A stretch of DNA of 64,000 bases from Prolixibacteraceae bacterium (GCA_029975525.1 JARKOX010000128.1:1-64000), one strand, 5' to 3'; shown: positions 57,201 through 64,000, counted from the stretch's first letter. The notes: generated by a model from the letters alone, not told the origin. Program-made: numbers and translations.

Positions 57201-57720
57201 TCAATGACGATGCTCCGCGAATAACCATACTTACCGAGGAGCCGGTTCCGCCGGTCGAACTGATGGCAACCCCGGCAACTTTACCGGCCAAAGAGTTCAA
57301 CACGTTTTCCTGGGCAACTTTCTGCAACGCTTCTCCGTTAACTTCGCCAACCGAGTAACCGAGCGATTTTTTCTCCCTCGAAATTCCCAAGGCGGTCACA
57401 ACCACCTCGTCCACCCCGATGGTGGCACTTTTCAGGATGACATCAACCACTGTTCTTCCGCCAACGGCAATCTCCTGCGGGACCATCCCGACAAAAGAGT
57501 AAACCAATACCGATTGCGCATCCTGCACGGTAATGGTGTATTTACCGTCAATATCGGTAATTGTACCACTACTCGTACCTTTTACTACAATAGAAACTCC
57601 CGGGAGCAGCTCACCGCTTTCACTCTTGACCTCCCCGCTTACTTTTTGCTGCGCAAACGAAGAAAGAGTAAAAATGGCAAACAGTCCTGATAATAGCATT
57701 TGCAAGATTCTCTTTTTCAT
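54289..57720 (-). CDS. SusC/RagA-family TonB-linked outer membrane transporter (second pair)
   Basis: This 1143-residue transporter has a signal peptide (MLLSGLFAIFTLSSFAQQ), a carboxypeptidase-regulatory domain (GEVKSESGELLPGVSIVVKGTS), a plug with DEVVVTALGISREKKSLGYSVGEV and LKGPSAAALYGSRAGNGVVLITT, and a barrel ending VGFKLNFNF. Its leader (57721-58045) carries LacI-type site 3 about 164 bp upstream. It should import the ligand that the phosphoesterases and glycosidases of the locus process. Confidence 0.95.
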   Translation of the reverse strand: MKKRILQMLLSGLFAIFTLSSFAQQKVSGEVKSESGELLPGVSIVVKGTSSGTITDIDGKYTITVQDAQSVLVYSFVGMVPQEIAVGGRTVVDVILKSATIGVDEVVVTALGISREKKSLGYSVGEVNGEALQKVAQENVLNSLAGKVAGVAISSTGGTGSSVSMVIRGASSLTSDNQPLFVIDGVPMNNTLNNITQIGNGNLADYGNAISDLSAENIESVSVLKGPSAAALYGSRAGNGVVLITTKSGKKSKGLGVSVTSNTVVETPYKFLEKHTRFANGQRPFTQDNRPTNGLPYYEVPAGNSYWVGPELDKGMMAYQWPYFNAAGEIAARPLVAHPDNYKDFFRTGVTSTNGFALTDANEKLNYRVSYENMLNRGIIPNSDLHKNSIGVNSEYKIAKGVVFSSSFNFNNSGADNRPATSERGANPLQALYNINSHIDINDLKTIWEPGKVGIQQNSPYNLNLKPDGTYKISNRIDNPYFLAYEVNNSFRRDRVYGNAKLDIDLTSDLSLMLRYNHDQFSEKRETKIAKSYTGDANGVYGLVNLYRREQNADFLLAYKKSLKDFNINASAGGNYMYQYGDNNSAQSKPGAGLTVPGVYTLGNIAPSNIQYGSSSYQKAIYSLYGLASLGWKDAIYLDLTARNDWSSTLPAENRSYFYPSASLSMLLNNLFEMDSRISLAKLRGGWAMVGNDTDPYKLLPLMGDAGAWGNEIRLTTSGNMLLPNLKPEIKTSWEVGADLALFNSRLRFEGTYYAAENENQILNIGLPPSTGYNSKQINAGLISSKGIELAVGGTPVSNNKWNWDVNVNFSRNRTRIEELAEGFNYIDLWTDAKGGAVTRVGDEIGQIVDAEMVRVEDPNSPYFGWPILDDEGWNDVKGWQTKINEGKPNVIGNFNPDFTIGVQTGLSYKKWTLNASLDWRVGGQFVSQTFRYGESDLHSERWINRTLKVNNMSGAEIAKFLKDNADKYLLPGGEFYVVVGGPTAATGGFPHTEGGITLNDGVFMPGVEGYYDDNGNFIMVAEHLGENLGKKNGTPLIRYQDFYGWDFTRTATFDADFIKLREISISYQLPTIKSIGFKNASISVYSRNLILWTKAGIGIDPETAFQASSGVQKSGIQFKQGIERYNVSPWTIPVGFKLNFNF

Positions 57721-58045
57721 AAACTAAATAGTTGGTTATTTAATAAAGCTTCTTCTTATCCGGCAAATCCTTCCCTGAAAACACTTTAAGAATTATTCAC
57801 CTTTACAAATATGCTTGGTATATGCCACTAAAATTTATGGAATCTTACTCTCATTGCATTAAATATTAACAGCCACCGAAATACTAAATCGATCCAGCAC
57901 AAAATAACTGTCAATATTTAATCACAATAGAATAACAAAAAGATAATGATTGGGGGGATTTTTTAACGCATTAACAGGCAAACCGCAAAAAAAGTTCAGG
58001 TGTTTGGGGGCTGAACACACTTTTTCCGAAAAAACCGGAACCCCT
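57721..58045. other. susC2 promoter and leader region
   Basis: This 325-bp A+T-rich gap separates the PAP-type gene from susC2. It contains LacI-type site 3 and an ATTGCATTA box also present before susC1. No small gene is recognised. Confidence 0.55.
57884..57897. promoter_or_regulatory. LacI-type operator, site 3 (upstream of susC2)
   Basis: CTAAATCGATCCAG matches site 1 at 12 of 14 positions. On the minus strand it follows a TTATTTTG box by two bases, so bound repressor would cover the start of transcription if that box is the -7. Confidence 0.6.
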
Positions 58046-59302
58046 TCAATCAACAAATTTCTTTCCGCCTCGCTGGTTATTTCTGATCTCAAACGCATCA
58101 AACAATTTTCCGTCGACGGTGTAGGCGTTGTATTTTAAAACATCTCCCCTGATGCTGATTTCCTGGAAAAGCTGGATGTTCGACCCTTTTTTCTGCATCC
58201 AGTTTTTGGAGCCGGCTTCGTAAATTTTGGGGCCGCTGACCGAAACCACATAGACGATGGAAGGTTTTACGGCCGGATTATCAGAAACCGAACCGCGGCC
58301 GTAAGCGTGGTCATGCCCGGTCAGCACAAGATCAACCTTGTACTTCTCCAGGATGGGCTGAAAATTCCTCCGGAGATTGGCGTTGTCGCGGCTATCTTTG
58401 GTTGAATAGAACGGAAGGTGGGTGGTTACAATCACCCACTCTTGGGTATTGGTCCGTAAAACGGAGTCGAGCCAGTTTTTTTGCGCCGTCATCTCATAAC
58501 CGTTTTCATCTTCCAATTCATCTCCGGCTGCCGAATCGACGGATATCAATCTTAAATTCTGGTAGTCAACAAAATAACAACTTCCTTTGAGGCCAGCCGG
58601 ACCGTTTTGCGGAAAGGTAAACTGCAAATTCCAGTGTGGATCAATTTTTCCGTCACGGTAGTCGTGGTTTCCGGGGGTCATCACCTGCGGCACCATCGGA
58701 AAGATAAATCCGCCGGCGTCGAACAGCTGCTGGTACTCATCGTCGCGGCCGGCCCGGTTGATAATATCGCCGGCATAGAGCATAAACCCGCAATCGGGCG
58801 ATTTCCGGTAGGCTTCGCGAACCACCCGCGACCATTGTGACCGCAGATCGGACTGCGGATCGCCGAAATAGATGAACGAGAAACCTCCGTCCAGGGCAGG
58901 AAGCTGAAACTGAAACCATTCACTCCAGTGCTCGCCGTTTCCCACCCGGTAGAGATATTTTCCGCCGGGAGTCAGTCCGGTTAAAATGCAGGCGTGCTGA
59001 TTGACCTCCACCGGCAGCTGTTCGGCCCCGGAGAAGTATCTGACCGGAGTTGTCCGGGCCCGGAACTGCCTGCTGTCGGCAGCATTGATGCGGGTAGCCG
59101 ATGCAGGCTGCAACTCACAAAACCCCTCCTGCACCGCAGTACCGGTCCGCCAGGTTACGGCGACTGACGTGGAGGGATTTTCTGTCAGATTCATCACAAT
59201 CCGCTCGGGTTGTAAACCGGGCTGCCCCAAAATGGCAACCGGACGGCCCAGAACCAATAAAATTGCCAAAAGGCTAACTGACAGGACTGTTTTCATTCGC
59301 AT
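58046..59302 (-). CDS. Purple-acid-phosphatase-like metallophosphoesterase, exported
   Basis: This 418-residue protein has a signal peptide and an N-terminal FnIII-like domain (QPERIVMNLTENPSTSVAVTWRT, residues about 28-130). The metallophosphoesterase domain follows with IYFGDPQSDLR, LYAGDIINRAG, TPGNHDYRDG, VTTHLPFYST and LTGHDHAYGRG. This is the purple-acid-phosphatase plan. The first motif again has Gln after GDP. It probably cuts phosphate monoesters outside the cytoplasm. It lies 74 bp after the ceramidase-like gene and 325 bp before susC2. Confidence 0.9.
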   Translation of the reverse strand: MRMKTVLSVSLLAILLVLGRPVAILGQPGLQPERIVMNLTENPSTSVAVTWRTGTAVQEGFCELQPASATRINAADSRQFRARTTPVRYFSGAEQLPVEVNQHACILTGLTPGGKYLYRVGNGEHWSEWFQFQLPALDGGFSFIYFGDPQSDLRSQWSRVVREAYRKSPDCGFMLYAGDIINRAGRDDEYQQLFDAGGFIFPMVPQVMTPGNHDYRDGKIDPHWNLQFTFPQNGPAGLKGSCYFVDYQNLRLISVDSAAGDELEDENGYEMTAQKNWLDSVLRTNTQEWVIVTTHLPFYSTKDSRDNANLRRNFQPILEKYKVDLVLTGHDHAYGRGSVSDNPAVKPSIVYVVSVSGPKIYEAGSKNWMQKKGSNIQLFQEISIRGDVLKYNAYTVDGKLFDAFEIRNNQRGGKKFVD

Positions 59303-59376
59303 AATAAATCTTTTTTAGGAAAGAGAGAATATTTTTTCAATAGCCGGACCTTTCTGACCGGAACCTTCCCAGACGC

Positions 59377-60654
59377 TTATTTATCCGACGGACGGGGACT
59401 TTCACCGATCAGCCGGATGGCTTCCTGCTCCAGAATTTCTCCGGTCATTTCGCCTAACGAAGTCCGGCTGATATACTGATAACGGTCAAAAGAGCCAAAA
59501 TCCTCTTTGGTCAGGATATACCCGAAGGCGTCGTTGGTCAGTCCAAAAAGAAAAGGCTGGCTGGTATTCATTTTCCGTTTTAAATAGTACCCGATATTGG
59601 GCAACGCCTCGCCCGGAATGGTCAACACCTGCGCTTTTCCGATATTCAGCAAATTGAGCCGTGTGGAAACCGTTGTGAAGTCCATCTCTTTGAAGCGGTT
59701 GCCGGCTACCGGCGAATTTTTGAAGATGTAACGCATCGTTTCATTGTCGACCGGCAATTGGATCATCCGGGACGCACAGTAAAGATCCGGATTTTCGGTA
59801 ACAGGCGCCTTCCCGATAATCCGGAGCGCCTCATCGGCCAGCAAGTTTCCGATCCGGACACACTCCGCCCAGTCGTTGGCCTCCCGGCCGTTTTCAAGCC
59901 GGTTGTCGGCTGTCACCATTCCTCCCTGGGCGCTGTTCAGATAAAGGGCGATGCCGCCAACACGGTTTTCGATCCGGTCGTACAACGGCCCGCAAAAGTC
60001 GGGGCTCATGGTTTTACGCGCGGTCCCCAATATTTCAGGATGCGAGGCGTAGTTAACCAGTGTTGCAATAACTTTTCCCTTGTTCGGTTCGGTAGCTGCC
60101 ACCGCCTGGATCACCCCGCACCGCGGATCGTAGAGTTTCTCGGCATAATAATTATAGGCAATTTTGCCCTGGGCTGCTTCCACAGCTGTTTTGAGCAGAG
60201 CCGGCTCCAGTTTTTCCACAGCTTCGTTTACAGCCTCGGCAATCTGCACCACGCACCAATCCAGATATTCCAGGTCGGCGTCGGTATTTCCTTTTTCGTC
60301 CGGAAAACCGTAAGCATCCGGGGCGCTGTGCACATGGGTGGCGGCAATCAGCACGTTGGCGGCCGGAACTCCCCTGATCAGCCTGCGCGAACGGTCGCCC
60401 AGGTAGGCCGGCCAGCCCAGGTTGTCGATACTCACAATCGCCACCCGCGTCTCATTCTTTTCAAGCACCAGTGCGCGGACAAACAGATCGCCCTGTTTGC
60501 CGACGGGCATCACGGGAGTGCCCATCCCCCCGGAAATGGGCAGCAGTTTGTCGGGAGTTATCTTCCGCAAAGCCGCTCCAGCTTTAAACTGGGCAGCCAC
60601 TTGCATGCCTGCGAGGATAATAAGTCCAGCAATCCACAAACAACGTAGTTTCAT
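59377..60654 (-). CDS. Neutral/alkaline-ceramidase-like exported protein
   Basis: This 425-residue protein has a signal peptide (CLWIAGLIILAGMQVAAQ) and the N-terminal ceramidase fold: FKAGAALRKITPD, VAIVSIDNLGWPAY, the zinc-binding ATHVHSAPDAYGF and VNYASHPEILG. Real ceramidases have a catalytic Ser in GDVSPN; the matching place here reads YLNSAQGGMVTADNR, without that Ser. The C-terminal immunoglobulin-like domain of ceramidases also appears short. It may hydrolyse another amide or be a binding protein. It is 12 bp after the PHP-domain gene. Confidence 0.85.
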   Translation of the reverse strand: MKLRCLWIAGLIILAGMQVAAQFKAGAALRKITPDKLLPISGGMGTPVMPVGKQGDLFVRALVLEKNETRVAIVSIDNLGWPAYLGDRSRRLIRGVPAANVLIAATHVHSAPDAYGFPDEKGNTDADLEYLDWCVVQIAEAVNEAVEKLEPALLKTAVEAAQGKIAYNYYAEKLYDPRCGVIQAVAATEPNKGKVIATLVNYASHPEILGTARKTMSPDFCGPLYDRIENRVGGIALYLNSAQGGMVTADNRLENGREANDWAECVRIGNLLADEALRIIGKAPVTENPDLYCASRMIQLPVDNETMRYIFKNSPVAGNRFKEMDFTTVSTRLNLLNIGKAQVLTIPGEALPNIGYYLKRKMNTSQPFLFGLTNDAFGYILTKEDFGSFDRYQYISRTSLGEMTGEILEQEAIRLIGESPRPSDK

Positions 60655-60666
60655 AGCCGTTCAATT

Positions 60667-61959
60667 TTAATAGATAAATATCGGATTGGAATAGAGCCAC
60701 GGGACCCGTTTCCCGCCAAAAAGGAGGTGAACCTCGACCCGGTAAACTCCTTTACCCGGCTGTTCCCATCGGCAGGCATACTGCGAATCGTCAGAAATAT
60801 ACCCGGTTTGCCCCGAACGGATCAGCCGAAACTGTCCGGGGAAGGGAGAGACCGCCTCCAGGCTGCCCACCTGTTCAACCCGCAGCGAATCGCCCAGAAT
60901 GCCGCTGATTTCGCCCGCATGGTTGCGGGCATAAAAGAGGAACCCCCGGGCATCGGCCAGACTTTTGAAAGCGGTGTAGAGATGTCCTTTTTTCAGATGT
61001 TCGGCCAGCGAGGCCACCGACAAGGTGTCGGCCAACACATAGTTGGTGATATAATTAAACCCTTCCGGATAGGTATCGATCATCCATTTGAAAATCCAAC
61101 CGTTGGCATCGGGTTCGCCAAACATCCATCGGTTCCAGAAGCTGATTTTTACCGTATCGATCGGCTTGGCATTCGGCCCGACCCATTGCACCCGGCCATC
61201 CGGGATCATCCGGGCCCTGAAGTTCTGGTTTTCGTGGGTGTCGACCGCTGAGTAACCAACAATTTTCCGTTGCTGGTTCAGCGAATCCCAGCGGGCCAGA
61301 ATGGTTGTCTGTTCATCAAACATCTCGCGAAAAGCCCAGCGGCGAAACTTCTTTCCGTTCACCGCAAAATTGATGATATGCGGCCAAAGCGACTCGTCTT
61401 TGGTATCGGTGTGGAAATTGTAAATTTCCATTCCCTGGTAGTAAGGATTGGCCCAATTGTGCGGCTCTTCGGTGTGTGCATAGAAAACCAGGCCTCCCCT
61501 TTCGGTCAGGTTTTTGGCTACCGTATCTTTATCCGCTTTCCAGTCGATCACCATGGTATCGAGCGGCCACACGGCAAATCCCTGCTTTTCGCTTCCCGGT
61601 TCAATCCACACCCCTTCATAAAGTCCTTGGTAGCCGCGCGGGAAAGTATCCAGGTTGCCATGCGGGTGATCGGTCAGAAAAATAAAGTCAATCCCGTTTT
61701 GTTGAGCTGCCGGAACCAGGTCGAACAAGGTTCCTTCGCTGTCGTGCGACCAAAAACTGTGAACGTGCATCACCCCGCGGTAGGTATTCAGGCGGGTGAT
61801 CGCCGGAGGTTCCCTCCTCAGCTGCTGAAAAGCCACAGCTGCTTTTTCCAATCCCGGATAGACCACCCAGCGCCGCCAGAGGGCAGGTGCAAGGGCAATC
61901 GCCGCGATCAGCAGCAGCAGCCCCAGAAAAACCAGGAAAGAATATTTAAAGATTCTCAC
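60667..61959 (-). CDS. Membrane-anchored PHP-domain phosphoesterase-like protein
   Basis: This 430-residue protein has one N-terminal membrane helix (FLVFLGLLLLIAAIALAPAL) and then a PHP metal-binding domain. YRGVMHVHSFWSHDSEGT and IDFIFLTDHPHGN supply metal-binding histidines and Asp, FYAHTEEP follows, and VDTHENQNF lies further on. PHP domains often hydrolyse phosphoesters such as histidinol phosphate. A C-terminal beta domain ends LYSNPIFIY. It is the first gene of the minus-strand unit leading to susC2 and downstream. Confidence 0.85.
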   Translation of the reverse strand: MRIFKYSFLVFLGLLLLIAAIALAPALWRRWVVYPGLEKAAVAFQQLRREPPAITRLNTYRGVMHVHSFWSHDSEGTLFDLVPAAQQNGIDFIFLTDHPHGNLDTFPRGYQGLYEGVWIEPGSEKQGFAVWPLDTMVIDWKADKDTVAKNLTERGGLVFYAHTEEPHNWANPYYQGMEIYNFHTDTKDESLWPHIINFAVNGKKFRRWAFREMFDEQTTILARWDSLNQQRKIVGYSAVDTHENQNFRARMIPDGRVQWVGPNAKPIDTVKISFWNRWMFGEPDANGWIFKWMIDTYPEGFNYITNYVLADTLSVASLAEHLKKGHLYTAFKSLADARGFLFYARNHAGEISGILGDSLRVEQVGSLEAVSPFPGQFRLIRSGQTGYISDDSQYACRWEQPGKGVYRVEVHLLFGGKRVPWLYSNPIFIY

Positions 61960-62401
61960 AGACTCCTTTTATAATGACAATCAACGTTACCTCGGCTACA
62001 CCGTTTTCAACAGCCGGACGTATAACCCGGCCAGAGGTGACCACAGATGGCGGCAATTACAAATATGATCATGTGGCGGGGTATTTACCAATAGAAATTT
62101 ATCCGTTTTACATGGGAAATAACCCCTGATCGCCCGACCAAACGTCAAACAACCGTTATTTTAAGTCAAAATAGCATCAGCTTCATTGGGGCGATTCCCG
62201 TAATTTTACAACAGTAGCCTTTCGGTTGAAAACAAGTTAATTATTAAACAAAGCATATCCTGATCTGAAAAATGACCCATTGTCGCCTGAATAAGCCCGA
62301 CCGCGGAAAACATCTTCCGCAAAGTGCTTCGTTCCGGCGCAGGCCGGTAACTCTTTCCGGATCAGAAAAATTCAGTTGTCGAAAATTTACAGAAAAATAT
62401 C
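61960..62401. other. Divergent intergenic region
   Basis: This 442-bp region separates the PHP and aldolase genes and should hold both promoters. It includes an imperfect palindrome TATTTTaagtcAAAATA at 62157-62173 and an A-rich GAAAATTTACA just before the aldolase start. No coding or RNA gene is recognised. Confidence 0.5.
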
Positions 62402-63214
62402 ATGGCTGAAACCTTGCTTCAAAAACTAAAAAACGGCAGCAATGTGTACGGCACCTGCATCGTCTCCACCTCTCCCATCTGGTCGAAAGCAGTGGCCGGC
62501 GCCGGGCTCGATTTTGTTTTTATCGACACCGAGCACATTCCGGTCGACCGCAACGAGATGACCTTCCTGTGCCAGACCTACAAGGCGCTGGGGTTGGATC
62601 CAATTGTACGGATTCCCAGTCCCGATCCCTACCTGGCCTGCATGGCCAAAGATGCCGGAGCGGTCGGCGTACTGGCGCCCTATGTGGAAACCGTTGCCCA
62701 AATCCGGGAGATGGTTGGCGCCACCAAATATCGCCCGCTGAAAGGCGAACGGCTTCGCCAGCTACTTTCCGGAGAAAGGCCGCCGGAGCCGGAACTGCTG
62801 GCTTACCTGGAAAACTACAACGCCGGCAGCCTCTGCCTGGTGAACATCGAAAGTGTGGCTGCTGTCCGCGATCTCGACCTGCTACTTGCGGTCCCCGGAC
62901 TGGATGCGGTCATCATCGGTCCGCACGACCTGTCGGTCAGCATGGGACTTCCCGAGCAGTACGAACATCCGGAATACCAAAAAACAGTCGGAGACATTAT
63001 CCGCCGGACCCGTGCTCACGGAGTGGCTGCCGGCATCCATTTTCCGGCTGACCCCGCGCGGCAGATCAGGTATATGAAAGAAGGGGTCAACATGGTGCTG
63101 CACAGTTCCGACCTGTTTTTATTCAGCCAGAAACTGGCCGAAGACATGACCCGGATCAAAACAGCAGCCGGCGATCTCTCTCAACTTTCTTTTGAAAATG
63201 ACCTGGTCGTTTAA
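62402..63214 (+). CDS. HpcH/HpaI-family 2-keto-3-deoxy acid aldolase
   Basis: This 270-residue class II aldolase has FVFIDTEHIPVDRNEM, GVLAPYVETVAQIREMV, the metal-binding Glu in CLVNIESVAAV and Asp in IIGPHDLSVSMGLP. The family cleaves 2-keto-3-deoxy sugar acids to pyruvate and an aldehyde; RhmA and GarL are members. There is no signal peptide, so it is cytoplasmic. It is a different structural class from the DapA-type lyase at 39919. Together they suggest breakdown of acidic or deoxy sugars, although nothing proves they share a pathway. Confidence 0.9.
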   Translation: MAETLLQKLKNGSNVYGTCIVSTSPIWSKAVAGAGLDFVFIDTEHIPVDRNEMTFLCQTYKALGLDPIVRIPSPDPYLACMAKDAGAVGVLAPYVETVAQIREMVGATKYRPLKGERLRQLLSGERPPEPELLAYLENYNAGSLCLVNIESVAAVRDLDLLLAVPGLDAVIIGPHDLSVSMGLPEQYEHPEYQKTVGDIIRRTRAHGVAAGIHFPADPARQIRYMKEGVNMVLHSSDLFLFSQKLAEDMTRIKTAAGDLSQLSFENDLVV

Positions 63215-63329
63215 CCCGGCAGTCAACATTCAACCTCAAAATCGTTCGCAACAGTAGGGGTAGCATGCCGTTTCCGGTAAAGGGTGGATGGAGCAGCTGA
63301 CGCCAATACGGAGATTGCAGAAAATAACT

Positions 63330-63351
63330 TTGAAAATTTACACGAATGAAA
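63330..63351 (+). repeat. Direct repeat, copy 1
   Basis: TTGAAAATTTACACGAATGAAA is repeated with one mismatch at 63467-63488. Here the ATG is followed by AAA TGA, so this copy opens no gene. Confidence 0.6.
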
Positions 63352-63466
63352 TGAGCATGATTATTCTAAACACAAAATAGTAATGAAAATATTTTCATGC
63401 GAATTCCATCTCGTTGCTAAACTGGCTTGAAATAATTCGCTGATTACGAAAATTATAGAAACAAGA

Positions 63467-63488
63467 TTGAAAATTTATACGAATGAAA
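63467..63488 (+). repeat. Direct repeat, copy 2, covering the start of the last gene
   Basis: TTGAAAATTTATACGAATGAAA includes the ATG of the gene at 63483. Its A+T-rich stretch probably helps translation start in a genome without strong Shine-Dalgarno use. Confidence 0.6.
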
Positions 63489-64000
63489 ATATACGGAAAA
63501 ACCATCGCGCCTTTGGCGCTTCTGCTCCTGCTCCTTTTTCAGGCGGCCGCACAAAAAACAGATCTTTCGAATTATAAAATTCTGTGTGCCGAAAAAAACA
63601 ACCCGCAGGTACTCAAAGCAGTTGCTGTTCTTCAGGAGGAAATTGGCAAACGCAGCCAGTTGCAGCTTCCGGTCATAAAAAGCTGGCCCAAAAAGTCGGC
63701 TGAAAACCTGATTGTTGTCGGCATTGAAAACAACCTGAAATTTCTTCCGGCGGAATACGCGGCCGAACTGGCCCAGCTTCCCGCCACCCGGGCGGAAGGT
63801 TTTAAACTGCTTGCGCTGGAGAAGGCAAAAATAATCGTAATTGCCGGCCACGACTCCCGCGGGGTGTTGTATGGCGCGGGTAAATTTTTGCGGATGCTGG
63901 AGATGGAGCCCGGCCGGATAAAGGGCATTCCTGCCTTAAAAACCTCCTCGTCGCCGCAATACCCGATCCGCGGGCACCAGCTGGGCTACCGTCCCAAAAC
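63483..64000 (+). CDS. Glycoside-hydrolase-like protein, GH67/GH20-type N-terminal domain, 3' end missing
   Basis: The frame opens at ATG 63483 and is still open at the window edge, so it is absent from the ORF track. It has a signal peptide (APLALLLLLLFQAAAQ). An alpha/beta domain follows of the kind that precedes the barrel in alpha-glucuronidases and hexosaminidases: KAVAVLQEEIGKRSQLQLPV, LIVVGIENN, KIIVIAGHDSRGVLYGAGKFLRML. SSPQYPIRGHQLGYRPK is where the catalytic barrel would begin. The enzyme class cannot be settled without the rest. Confidence 0.75.
   Translation, partial: MKIYGKTIAPLALLLLLLFQAAAQKTDLSNYKILCAEKNNPQVLKAVAVLQEEIGKRSQLQLPVIKSWPKKSAENLIVVGIENNLKFLPAEYAAELAQLPATRAEGFKLLALEKAKIIVIAGHDSRGVLYGAGKFLRMLEMEPGRIKGIPALKTSSSPQYPIRGHQLGYRPK

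Noticed and set aside
62157-62173. Imperfect palindrome TATTTTaagtcAAAATA as an operator
   Set aside because: It is A+T-only with no second copy seen, so it is weak evidence alone.
1-64000. CRISPR arrays, transposons, prophage or integrated elements
   Set aside because: No repeat-spacer pattern, transposase, integrase or attachment duplication was seen, including next to tRNA-Leu.

Overview
The window looks like a chromosomal segment of a Bacteroidota bacterium, probably of the Marinilabiliales/Prolixibacteraceae type. That placement is inference. It rests on two SusC/SusD pairs, a CarboxypepD_reg-type TonB receptor, FucP-family sugar:H+ symporters, genes mostly without Shine-Dalgarno sequences, a TAnnTTTG-like promoter box, a Bacteroides-like serC-serA-DUF1015 cluster, and base composition near half G+C. 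I found no insertion sequence, phage gene, CRISPR array, rRNA or replication origin. Nearly every base is accounted for by long intact genes.

Region 1 (1-23.5 kb) is largely housekeeping. It holds an aldo/keto reductase (cut by the left edge), a serine-biosynthesis cluster (serC, serA, DUF1015), gcvT, an orphan HPt protein overlapping a SemiSWEET-like gene, ornithine aminotransferase, a BatA-type vWA protein and an isoaspartyl peptidase. It continues with a MerR regulator carrying CarH-like B12-photoreceptor motifs, a PhzF protein, a TonB receptor, a CE1-like esterase, a GH95 alpha-L-fucosidase, an RluA-type pseudouridine synthase, YwbE, an RRM protein, a ThuA protein with a FucP transporter, and tRNA-Leu(CAG).

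Region 2 (23.6-38.6 kb, all minus strand) is a sugar-utilisation cluster. In transcription order it reads: LacI regulator, ROK kinase, GmhA-like SIS isomerase, Tat-exported GH38 alpha-mannosidase, MFS transporter, a PfkB-HAD fusion, a protein of unknown function with a possible DHS-like fold, SusC, SusD. The SIS, HldA-like kinase and HAD phosphatase activities resemble the first three steps of nucleotide-heptose synthesis without the nucleotidyltransferase, but sit in a catabolic setting.

Region 3 (38.9-46.4 kb) starts with a divergent AraC regulator. It is followed on the plus strand by a DapA/NanA-type lyase, a BNR (sialidase-like) exoprotein, a nine-repeat FG-GAP/VCBS protein, and a rare-looking fusion of a BNR propeller to a ChbG/YdjC-type deacetylase.

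Region 4 (46.7-62 kb, minus strand) is a second SusC/SusD locus unusually rich in phosphoesterases. It contains three calcineurin-like metallophosphoesterases of different architecture, a PHP-domain phosphoesterase, a ceramidase-like protein lacking the catalytic serine motif, and an unrecognised propeller/helical lipoprotein. At the right edge are an HpcH/HpaI aldolase and the start of a glycoside-hydrolase-like gene.

The strongest system-level signal is a shared palindrome, YTAAATCGRTYYAG. It lies before the ROK gene (next to the LacI gene), before the DapA-type gene, and before the second susC. This ties regions 2, 3 and 4 into one probable LacI regulon. A reasonable reading is one coordinated pathway for a mannose-containing, probably phosphorylated glycan or glycolipid; the substrate is not determined by the sequence.
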